Source: JBDNJM01 sp041687755 (GTDB lineage Bacteria > Planctomycetota > UBA1135 > GCA-002686595). From it: a DNA stretch of 19,110 bases. Below, piece by piece: positions 1 through 6,322 of this stretch (positions within the stretch are counted from its first letter, which is position 1; every line of letters starts with the position of its first letter). The stretch lies in NCBI GenBank assembly GCA_041687755.1, contig JBDNJM010000103.1, positions 1 through 19,110 of the forward strand. Direction: 5' to 3'. The notes below the pieces were generated by a model. That model was not told the origin of the DNA, searched no databases, and saw only the letters and a program-made list of their open reading frames with translations. The position numbers were made by a program, and so were the translations under genes.

Positions 1-3
1 GGC

Positions 4-20
4 GGGGGGGGGGGGGGGGG
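4..20. repeat. Run of 17 consecutive G
   Basis: Positions 4-20 are an uninterrupted G homopolymer next to the left edge of the window. The rest of 1-303 holds no convincing gene. It is GC-rich with one less GC-rich patch at about 105-160 that may carry the promoter of the PDZ gene. A homopolymer at the edge is a common place for an assembly to stop and may be partly a sequencing artefact. Confidence 0.9.
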
Positions 21-111
21 CGACTGGGGCGTGTGCGGAGCCGGGAGGGGCCCGGCGACCGGCCCCAGTCCCGCCGGAGCGTCCAGGCAGGACCGGGAGG
101 GACGAATCGGG

Positions 112-139
112 CGTGGAATCGCCAACGTGGAATTCCCAA
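112..139. repeat. Imperfect 14-bp tandem repeat upstream of the PDZ gene
   Basis: Two adjacent 14-mers, cgtggaatcgccaa and cgtggaattcccaa, agree at 12 of 14 positions. They lie about 165 bp before the start codon at 304, in the least GC-rich part of the leader. A tandem operator is possible, but no regulator is identified. Confidence 0.4.
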
Positions 140-303
140 CGGACGTACACATAGAACGGTTGGGAGGTCTGGCCCACAGGCCCCCCGACCGAGCGCGATC
201 CGCCCCCTAGTCCGCCTTCCGCCGCGAGCGAGGCGACCGCGAGGGCCTCACCGCCCTCCTCCCGGAACCCACCGACTGCCCGAGCCCGGGCACTGCCTGC
301 ACC

Positions 304-2160
304 ATGCTGACCACGATCCTCGTCGCCCATCTGGCGCTGTCCCTCGGAGAGCCCCCCCAGGAAGCCCCCGGAGTCCTTCAGACCATCACCCCCCGCAGCG
401 AGGCCAGCGCCCTCACCGGGTTCGAGCTGGTCGGCCAGGATCGGCCCCTGCTCGGGGTGACCCTCTCCGATGCGGACGGCGGGGCGCGCATCGTCGAGGT
501 CCTGCCCGGCACGGCCGCAGAACAGGCGGGCCTGCTCGCGGGGGACGTCCTCGTGCGCGTCGGCGGCCAGGACGTGGGGGACACCTCCGCGGTGATCTCC
601 CAAATCGGGCTGCGCAAGGCCGGCGACTCGCTGACCGTCATCGTGCGCCGCGGAGGCGCGACCCAGCAGTTCGTGGCCCAGCTGGGCGGCAGCGTGGCGG
701 CTCCGCCGGCTCCGCCGCAGCCGGTCCAGCCGGTCCAGCCGGTCCAGCCTCGCATTGCCGTTCCGGCCCAGCCCGGCGGGTCCGGCATGGCGCCGATCGA
801 GCCCGTGCCGGCCGCGGCTCCGGGAGAGCGTCCGTTCCTCGGGGTGACGCTCAACGTCACCTCCGACGGCTTGATCATCGACGAGCTGACGCGCGGGGCG
901 CCCGCAGAGCGCGGCGGGCTCGCGGACGGCGATCGGCTGCTGGCGATCGACGGCCACGAGATTCCCGATTACGACGCGCTCGTCCAGCGCCTCGGGGAGT
1001 CGACGGTCGGCGACGTCGTGCGCATCGAGATCGAACGCGAGGGCGGGAGGATGGCCCTGCAGGTCCAGCTGGGCTCGCGCAATGCGCCGACCCCGCCCGT
1101 CCCGTCGACGCCCCCCCAGGGCCTGAGGACCTGGACGTCACAAGACTCGGACGGCGGCGGTAGCGTCCGCATCATGGTGAATGGTGAGCTCGTCGACGTC
1201 GACGAGTTCGACTGGCGCCAGCTCGAAGGGCTCGAAGGGATTGAAGGGCTTGAAGGGCTTGAAGGGCTTGAGGGCCTGCACAAGCTGGATGTCGATTTAG
1301 AGGGCGGCGAGGGGCTCTGGACGTTCTTCGGTGAGGACGACGACAATCACGAGCACGGCGATCATGAGCGCGAGGGCCTGCACGGCCTGCGCAGCCTCGA
1401 GGACCTCGGCGAGCTGTTTGACGGCGATGAGTTCGAGCTGGAGCTCAAGGGCCTGCTCTCCGAGCTGGGCGACTGGGGCGACGGCGAGGACTTCTTGGCG
1501 GACCTCGGCGGGTTCCTGTCCGAGATCGACGTCGAAGAGCTCGAAGGCCGCGCCGAGGAGTTCGCCGAACAGGCCGAGCACTTCGCCGAGGAAATTTCCG
1601 GTCAGGCCGCGCGCTGGGCCGAGGAAGCCGAAGTGTGGGCCGAGGACTGGGCGGAGGGCATGGAGGAGTGGGCCGAGACCTTCGCCGATCAGTCCGAGGT
1701 TTGGTCCGACGTGCTGGAGGCCCAGTCCGAACGCTTCTCGGAGCAGTTCGAGGACATCGAGCGCGACGTCCAGATCAACGGTGAGAACCTGCGCGAGCTG
1801 ATCGGTCGGGCGACCGCCGGTGGCGGGATCGACCTGCAGGCCCTGCGCGGCGGCCGCAACACGCCCAACGACAGCCGGGCCACGCGCCACGAGGTGCGCA
1901 TCGACGAGAACGGCGAGCGCTTCGAGATCACCCAAACCGGCGAGCCCGACGGGAACGGCGGCTGGATCTGGAAGACGCAGTCGGAGGCAGGGACTCGGGC
2001 TCCGGTGGAGCCGTCCAGCGGGGGAGCGCGCTCGATGCGCCCGTCCGAGGCCGCGGCCGATCCGGTGCAGGCCGGCCAGCTCGACGCCCTGCGCGCGGAA
2101 CTCGACGCGCTGCGCGCCGAGAACGCAGAGCTCCGCAAGCGGGTCAACGGCGGCCGCTAG
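304..2160 (+). CDS. Secreted two-PDZ protein with acidic hendecad-repeat region
   Basis: A 618-residue protein. A short hydrophobic N-terminus (about 1-16) suggests export. PDZ 1 spans about 47-117 and contains LLGVTL and the GTAAEQAGLLAGDVL loop. PDZ 2 spans about 176-256 and contains FLGVTL and GAPAERGGLADGDRLL. A Pro-rich linker with three VQP units (about 139-148) lies between them. After the PDZ pair come six LEG triplets (307-324), an Asp/His-rich patch (about 345-356), and a helical region at about 416-492. In that region aromatic or hydrophobic residues recur every 11 residues (W438/W445, W449/W456, F460/W467, L471/F478, F482/V489). The C-terminus (about 592-614) is a Leu/Glu/Arg heptad coiled coil. 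No trypsin-like protease domain is present, so it is not a DegP/HtrA protease; a periplasmic scaffold is more likely (inference). The ATG at 304 has no Shine-Dalgarno sequence. The function is unknown. Confidence 0.85.
   Translation: MLTTILVAHLALSLGEPPQEAPGVLQTITPRSEASALTGFELVGQDRPLLGVTLSDADGGARIVEVLPGTAAEQAGLLAGDVLVRVGGQDVGDTSAVISQIGLRKAGDSLTVIVRRGGATQQFVAQLGGSVAAPPAPPQPVQPVQPVQPRIAVPAQPGGSGMAPIEPVPAAAPGERPFLGVTLNVTSDGLIIDELTRGAPAERGGLADGDRLLAIDGHEIPDYDALVQRLGESTVGDVVRIEIEREGGRMALQVQLGSRNAPTPPVPSTPPQGLRTWTSQDSDGGGSVRIMVNGELVDVDEFDWRQLEGLEGIEGLEGLEGLEGLHKLDVDLEGGEGLWTFFGEDDDNHEHGDHEREGLHGLRSLEDLGELFDGDEFELELKGLLSELGDWGDGEDFLADLGGFLSEIDVEELEGRAEEFAEQAEHFAEEISGQAARWAEEAEVWAEDWAEGMEEWAETFADQSEVWSDVLEAQSERFSEQFEDIERDVQINGENLRELIGRATAGGGIDLQALRGGRNTPNDSRATRHEVRIDENGERFEITQTGEPDGNGGWIWKTQSEAGTRAPVEPSSGGARSMRPSEAAADPVQAGQLDALRAELDALRAENAELRKRVNGGR
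721..747 (+). repeat. Three 9-bp repeats encoding Pro-Val-Gln
   Basis: The unit ccggtccag occurs three times without change, inside the linker between the two PDZ domains. It encodes a PVQ/VQP ladder and is in frame, so length changes would alter only linker length. Confidence 0.85.
1222..1275 (+). repeat. 9-bp repeat array encoding (Leu-Glu-Gly)6
   Basis: Six near-identical 9-mers of the type cttgaaggg encode LEG/IEG triplets at residues 307-324 of the PDZ protein. One unit has Ile instead of Leu. Third-position differences (ctc/att/ctt, ggg/ggc) show the array is not brand new at both ends, while the three central cttgaaggg units are identical. Confidence 0.85.
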
Positions 2161-2165
2161 GCCGC
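2150..2165 (+). terminator. Short GC hairpin over the PDZ gene stop codon
   Basis: gcggcc-gcta-ggccgc is a perfect 6-bp stem with a 4-nt loop that includes the stop codon. There is no U tract after it, so terminator function is only a possibility. Confidence 0.3.
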
Positions 2166-2363
2166 GCTGATCCTCACCGGCAGCCTCTTGATCCGGGGGG
2201 CGGCGCCGGCTACGAAATCGATCGCAGGGACCCGGTCCGGGTACGGGCTGGGTTCCTGCATGTGCGGGCGCTTGTCCGGGGAACTCCCGGGCGGCTCGAC
2301 CCCGGCGGCCCGGCAGACGCGCCGGGCACTGTGAGCCCGAGGCGCTGGGGGCCCTGGTGAGCC

Positions 2364-2398
2364 GGGGAGGTCGGGGAGGTCGGGGGGGGGACGCGGGG
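2364..2398 (+). other. G-quadruplex motif in intergenic region
   Basis: Four G runs of at least four (2364-2367, 2373-2376, 2382-2390, 2395-2398) are separated by loops of 5, 5 and 4 nt, on the strand that is sense for the gene starting at 2493. The intergenic stretch 2161-2492 shows no gene. Besides this motif it has a perfect inverted repeat at 2440-2455. Confidence 0.6.
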
Positions 2399-2439
2399 AC
2401 AGGGACTCTGCGAGGGCGACCCTGGGCGGGGGTGCTCGC

Positions 2440-2455
2440 CCGGTCGCCCGACCGG
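2440..2455. other. Short palindromic hairpin before the small gene
   Basis: ccggtcg and cgaccgg form a perfect inverted repeat with two central bases, giving a 6-bp stem with a 4-nt loop. It lies about 38 bp before the start codon at 2493. It could be an operator or an mRNA hairpin; nothing distinguishes the two. Confidence 0.35.
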
Positions 2456-2492
2456 CTCCGCGAGGCCGAGCTAGGCTTCACTCTCACGACCC

Positions 2493-2777
2493 ATGGAAGC
2501 GCTAGAGACCCTCGATCGACTCGTCCGTCAGTACGGCATCCGCCCGGAGTTCGCCTGGTCCCTCAAGGGGCTGGTCGAGCGGGCCCAGCAGGCCACGCCC
2601 GCGGTCGCCGAGCGCCTCATGCGCCTCGTGGAGCGCACCGCCAGCGCCGAGGGACATCGCGAGCTTCAGCGCGTCCTCGGGCGGCTGCATCGGCCCGAGC
2701 AGGATCTCACCGACCTCGCCCGTCAGCTGCACGGCTGGACGCCGGCGCACGGGGTGGGGGACTGGACGCCCCGGTGA
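2493..2777 (+). CDS. Small helical hypothetical protein (94 aa)
   Basis: I do not recognise this family. The 94-residue product is rich in Leu, Arg, Glu and Ala, is predicted mostly helical up to about residue 80, and ends in a Gly/Trp-containing tail (HGWTPAHGVGDWTPR). It has no signal peptide, membrane segment or cysteine, so it is probably cytoplasmic. Third codon positions are strongly G/C, as in neighbouring real genes, which supports coding. The ATG at 2493 has no Shine-Dalgarno sequence. The gene converges on the HDOD gene with a 60-bp gap. Its helical character could suit a protein-binding role, but no function can be assigned. Confidence 0.6.
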   Translation: MEALETLDRLVRQYGIRPEFAWSLKGLVERAQQATPAVAERLMRLVERTASAEGHRELQRVLGRLHRPEQDLTDLARQLHGWTPAHGVGDWTPR

Positions 2778-2796
2778 GCGGTCGCCCGCGGCTCGT

Positions 2797-2824
2797 TGGG
2801 CCCGAACCGCTGGGCCCGAACCGC
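2797..2824. repeat. Exact 14-bp tandem duplication between convergent genes
   Basis: tgggcccgaaccgc occurs twice back to back without mismatch, between the stop codons of the small gene and the HDOD gene. Each copy contains the palindrome gggccc. This may be a recent duplication or part of a bidirectional terminator region. Confidence 0.8.
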
Positions 2825-2837
2825 CGGGGCCGACGGC

Positions 2838-3683
2838 CTAGATCTCGATCTCTGAATAGTGCTTCAGCGCGCGGTCGACCGCCGCGGTGAAGTCGGTCAC
2901 GCTCAGGCCCAGGCACTTGCCCAGCTCCGGGGCCCAAGAGGCTAGGGCGGCATCGCGGTCGTTCTCGCCGGCCACCTCGCCAACGAGGTTGCAGAGCGCG
3001 ACGAGCGCGACGGCCGGGTTCGCGATGACGTCCTCGAGCTCGCCGTGGTGCTCCAGGATGGCGTGCTCGAGAATTTTCGGCAGGCCCCAGCGGTGGGCGA
3101 CGAGCGCGCCGACCTGGGCGTGGTCGTAGCCGATCACGGCCTGCTCGGCGACAACGGGGGACACGGCGAGTTCCCTGGCGGCGCGGGCGGCCTCGAGAAA
3201 CTTGTCCTGCATGCAGTCGAGCAGCACGACCTGTCCAATGTCGTGCAGCAAACCGGCGGAATGGAACTCTTCCGGCGCGAGCCCCAGCGGGGCGGTGCAC
3301 AGACTCGCGAGGTCCTGGCAGAGCTGAGCCGTGCAGATCGAGTGCTTCCAGAGTCCCTCGACGTCGAAGTCTCCCAGCTCGTTGAGATGCTTGTACTGCC
3401 CTAGGACCGAGGCCTGCAGCACGATGTTTCGCAGGACCTTGAGGCCGAGGACGCTGGAGGCGTGCTCGGTCGAGACGACGCGCTCGCGGGCGCCGTAGTA
3501 GGCGCTGTTCGCGATGCGCAGGATCTTGGTGCTGATGGGCGCGTCCTTGGCGACCTCCCGGCCGAGGACGCGCAGGCTGACATCCGGATTCGCAAGCATC
3601 AGCTGGATGCGCTGGACGACCGAGGGCAGCGTGGGAATGGTCACGCTCTCGGCCAGGAGTTCGTCGGCGAGCTGTCGGTCCAT
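2838..3683 (-). CDS. HDOD-domain signalling protein
   Basis: A 281-residue cytoplasmic protein made almost entirely of one HDOD domain (about 10-225), the HD-related output domain found in bacterial signalling proteins. Visible hallmarks are IPTLPSVVQRI at 16-26, a DAPIST segment and IANSAYYG at 57-64, HSAGLLHDIG at 141-150 (this copy keeps the His-Asp pair of HD enzymes), HRWGLP at 197-202, and EHH at 211-213. HDOD proteins usually lack phosphodiesterase activity and act as regulatory or interaction modules, for example in chemotaxis, stress or DNA-damage responses. The retained HD pair alone does not prove catalysis. There is no receiver, GGDEF or kinase domain, so it is a stand-alone HDOD. 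The ATG at 3683 is the natural start: the HDOD core begins shortly after it. No partner gene is adjacent. Confidence 0.9.
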   Translation of the reverse strand: MDRQLADELLAESVTIPTLPSVVQRIQLMLANPDVSLRVLGREVAKDAPISTKILRIANSAYYGARERVVSTEHASSVLGLKVLRNIVLQASVLGQYKHLNELGDFDVEGLWKHSICTAQLCQDLASLCTAPLGLAPEEFHSAGLLHDIGQVVLLDCMQDKFLEAARAARELAVSPVVAEQAVIGYDHAQVGALVAHRWGLPKILEHAILEHHGELEDVIANPAVALVALCNLVGEVAGENDRDAALASWAPELGKCLGLSVTDFTAAVDRALKHYSEIEI

Positions 3684-3703
3684 GGTCCTTGCGGGTCGCT
3701 GGC

Positions 3704-3755
3704 GGGGGGTGGCGGGGGGTGGCGGCCGGGGGGCGCTGGTCGGGGCGATGGGGGG
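3704..3755 (+). other. G-tract cluster with 10-bp direct repeats upstream of the HDOD gene
   Basis: ggcggggggt is repeated exactly at 3701-3710 and 3711-3720. Further G runs follow at 3728-3733, 3742-3745 and 3750-3755. This makes a G-quadruplex motif on the template strand, just 20-70 bp upstream of the HDOD start codon at 3683. The HDOD leader RNA would be C-rich. Confidence 0.55.
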
Positions 3756-3944
3756 ACCTGGCTGTGTGGCGCCGAGTCGAAACGGGCAGGGCTCGCTCGA
3801 GGCACGGGATCCAGAGAGCCGTATCGGGTCTTCGGCAGGCCCATGTTGAGGGCCGTCCGGCCATCGTTGCGGGGGGCGTGTCCAGGGCCCTCGGCGGGCG
3901 CCGGGCAGGCCCCGCGGGCAAGCCCTGGGTCCGGGCGCGTGGCG

Positions 3945-3960
3945 GGGCCCTCGAGGGCCC
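3945..3960. promoter_or_regulatory. Perfect 16-bp palindrome in the divergent intergenic region
   Basis: gggccctcgagggccc is self-complementary over all 16 bases. It lies in the 495-bp gap between the divergent HDOD gene and the calcium-loop protein gene. With GC-rich background such palindromes can arise by chance, but its full length and position allow an operator. The gap otherwise contains no gene that I can support. Confidence 0.35.
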
Positions 3961-4062
3961 TTCCAGGCACCTGAGGCGGGGTCTCCGGCATTTCACGGGA
4001 CCTTCATGCACGGCCCCCAGATGCGGGACCTATGCTCCCAAACGAAGATCTGCCAATGGGTG

Positions 4063-4079
4063 TTCGTATTGCATACGAA
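4063..4079. promoter_or_regulatory. Operator-like inverted repeat TTCGTAT-N3-ATACGAA
   Basis: ttcgtat and atacgaa are perfect 7-bp arms around tgc, in a locally AT-rich patch about 100 bp before the start codon at 4179. An aataat box at 4095-4100 resembles a -10 hexamer (5 of 6 bases of TATAAT). A TTG-starting box at 4069-4074 is 20 bp away, which is long for a housekeeping promoter. The dyad geometry is typical of dimeric repressor or activator sites. No regulator gene is present in the window. Confidence 0.5.
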
Positions 4080-4178
4080 ACCGCCCAGCTGGCGAATAAT
4101 GGCGCCTGACGCACGGCCGCGTCACTCGAACCGAAGGCGCTTCTGACTCCTCTCTAACTCCGAGACCCCCCTAGAGCC

Positions 4179-5933
4179 ATGACCGCCTCCTTCCGAGCCC
4201 TCACCTTCGTTGGTGCCGCGCTCGCCCTGTCCGCCGGCGCCGCCGCCCAGAACGCCGATCTCCTCCTCATCCAGGACGGCTTCGACACCTCCGTCATGCC
4301 GACCCTGGCCGAGGACCAGCTGGTCCGCCTCGATGACCTCGACGGCAACGGCGACTACTTCGACAACCTGGAGACTAACCTCTGGTTCCGCTTCCAGGCT
4401 GCGACCCAGGCGGACAACAACGAGTTCAAGACCGCCCGCGTCGTCGACGAAGGCGGCATCCTCGCCACGTACTTGGTGAACAACCGCGGCAACGGTGGTT
4501 TCCGCCCCGAGCTGTTGCGCGGCGTTGACTCGAACGGCTCCGGCCGCCTCGAGGCGTCCGAGATGGTCGAGCTGTTCAACTTCGAGACCGCAACGGGCAG
4601 CAGCCAGGGCGCCGAAGGCGTCGCGATCAGCGCGGACGGAGCGGCCTGGGGCAGCTCGGACTTCCCCGGCGGCTCGATCATCCGCAGCCTCGGCGGCACG
4701 ACGACCGTCTTCATCGATGACGCCAACGGCCCGTTCCTGGCGACCGACCAGAACGGCGGCCTCAGCACCATCGACACGGACGACTTCACCCGCATGACCG
4801 GCTCGGGCAACGGTGTCCTGGTCTTCATCGACGGCTTCTCCGACGACCGCACCGAGGCGATTTTTCGCTTCGAGGATGCGAACGGCAACGGCTCCGCGGA
4901 CAACGACGAGCTGCGCCCGTTCCTGATCCCGACCGACATCAACCCGGCCTGGGCCAAGAACCCCGACTTCGGCGTCAGCCTGCGCAGCTTCGAGATCGAC
5001 AACCCCGCCGCTCCGGCCGCGGGCGAGCCGCCCTACTTCGTTCCGCGCCTGAGCCACCTGACCACCACCGTCGAGTCCGGCGTCGAGACCTACTACTTCG
5101 CCACGGACTCCTCCGACTCTGGCATGTTCAGCCTGAACGTGAACGGCGACGGCCTCAACGGCCTCGTCTACCGCGCCCAGGACGGCAACTCGGACGGCGA
5201 CGTCAACGACTCCGGCGAAGTCGAGCTGTTCTTCGACGGCAGCACCACCGGCCCGACCGCACTCGGGATCGGCAAGGTTCTCGGAATGGACGCCGCTGAC
5301 GGCACCATCTACATCTTCGGCCTCACGGGCGCCGCGACGATCGCGACCCTCACGGACTTCAACAACGACGGCGACGCCGCCGACGCCGGCGAGTTCACGA
5401 GCGGCCTCTGGGACGAAGCCGGCTTCCTCTTCTTCGGCCCCAGCCCGATCGAGACCTTCATGTTCGGCGTCGGCCTCGCGGCCGTTCCGAACGGACTGCT
5501 GCCCGATGCCCTGAGCCTCGACGCTGAAGTCAGCGGCGTTGGCTGCACCCAGTTCGGCCTGATCCCGACGATCAGCGGCGTGGGTGACTTCCAGGTCGGC
5601 ACCTCGAACTTCACCGCGATCATGGGCAACGGCCTTCCCGGCCAGCCCTCCGTCCTGCTCGCCGGCAACACGGCGACCGTCGGCGGCCTCCCGCTTCCGC
5701 TCGACCTCGGCGTGATCAACCCCAACCTGGCGGGCTGCACCCTGTACCAGGCCGCGAAGTTCATCTTCCCCGTGGTCAACGACGGCTTGGGCAACGCGAC
5801 GTTCCCCGTCGGCCTGCCGAACAACCCGGCGCTCTCCGGCATCACGCTCGGCTTCCAGTGGCTGACCACCGAGGTCAGCGTCGGCAACGTGAACAGCGCG
5901 CTGACCCCGCTGATGAGCGCCACCATTCAGTAG
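4179..5933 (+). CDS. Secreted protein with five EF-hand-like loops and C-terminal Cys-pair module
   Basis: A 584-residue exported protein. Residues 1-23 form a signal peptide with an AAA/Q cleavage site. Five Asp/Asn/Gly calcium-loop motifs are visible: D53-D64, D117-E128 (a canonical 12-residue loop ending in Glu), D233-E244, D335-E347 and D393-E405. The last two are one residue longer. The loops punctuate a beta-rich repeating body, which may be propeller-like (inference). Residues about 450-584 form a separate module with two cysteines (C456, C520) that could pair outside the cytoplasm, ending in a beta-rich segment with QW and a Ser/Thr-rich tail. From memory, a comparable C-terminal module recurs in exported proteins of some Planctomycetota. 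Only Ala, Asp, Gly and Asn dominate and lysine is scarce, as in extracellular calcium-stabilised proteins. No enzyme motif was seen. The ATG at 4179 is followed directly by the signal peptide, which supports this start. Confidence 0.88.
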   Translation: MTASFRALTFVGAALALSAGAAAQNADLLLIQDGFDTSVMPTLAEDQLVRLDDLDGNGDYFDNLETNLWFRFQAATQADNNEFKTARVVDEGGILATYLVNNRGNGGFRPELLRGVDSNGSGRLEASEMVELFNFETATGSSQGAEGVAISADGAAWGSSDFPGGSIIRSLGGTTTVFIDDANGPFLATDQNGGLSTIDTDDFTRMTGSGNGVLVFIDGFSDDRTEAIFRFEDANGNGSADNDELRPFLIPTDINPAWAKNPDFGVSLRSFEIDNPAAPAAGEPPYFVPRLSHLTTTVESGVETYYFATDSSDSGMFSLNVNGDGLNGLVYRAQDGNSDGDVNDSGEVELFFDGSTTGPTALGIGKVLGMDAADGTIYIFGLTGAATIATLTDFNNDGDAADAGEFTSGLWDEAGFLFFGPSPIETFMFGVGLAAVPNGLLPDALSLDAEVSGVGCTQFGLIPTISGVGDFQVGTSNFTAIMGNGLPGQPSVLLAGNTATVGGLPLPLDLGVINPNLAGCTLYQAAKFIFPVVNDGLGNATFPVGLPNNPALSGITLGFQWLTTEVSVGNVNSALTPLMSATIQ

Positions 5934-5979
5934 TCTTCCTGCAAAGCCCGGCGCGCCAACGCGCTGGGTGAACGCATCG

Positions 5980-6023
5980 AGCGGGCCCGCTCTCCCCCCT
6001 TCGCGGGGGAGAGCGGGCCCGCT
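5980..6023 (+). terminator. 19-bp perfect hairpin after the calcium-loop gene
   Basis: The arms 5980-5998 and 6005-6023 are exactly complementary over 19 bp around the loop cttcgc. The hairpin starts 46 bp after the stop codon at 5933. No U tract follows, so it would be a non-canonical or Rho-assisted terminator, or a 3' RNA stabiliser. The rest of the intergenic stretch 5934-6322 shows no gene or other structure that I can support. Confidence 0.7.
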
Positions 6024-6322
6024 TCGCTTAGGCGCGCAGGCGGAAAGCTTTTCCGAGGGGTGCCCGCCGCGGAGGTATGGCGCCTGGGACTGGGGGCGAG
6101 CCGGCGCAGGCGGTCGCTCAAGGGCCCCGGGGAGGGCGTCGATGGGTTGGCATGTGACGCCCATTCCGTCCAGCCCCAGGGCCGGACGGCGAACGCGTCG
6201 TTCGCAGCTCGGTTCCGCACCGGACGCTCTCCCGTGGAGGACGCCGGTCCAACGCGGCCCGACCCACACGGCCCGCCCCAGACGGCCCAGCCCCACGTCG
6301 CCCTCGGGCGACGTTCCTTCGG

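Noticed and set aside
115..147. ECF sigma factor promoter (GGAAT with CGTA)
   Set aside because: The spacings from the two GGAAT boxes to CGTA are 24 and 10 bases, not the usual 16-17.
33..1163. Plus-strand open frame of 376 codons overlapping the start of the PDZ gene
   Set aside because: Its Arg/Pro/Gly-rich composition is typical of an out-of-frame reading of GC-rich DNA. The PDZ frame has recognisable domains.
304..2160. DegP/HtrA-type serine protease, because of two PDZ domains
   Set aside because: There is no trypsin-like domain and no GNSGG motif. The PDZ domains are followed by acidic repeats.
1297..2487. Minus-strand open frame of 396 codons opposite the PDZ gene
   Set aside because: It mirrors the Glu/Leu codons of the PDZ gene and has an Arg/Pro-rich random N-terminus.
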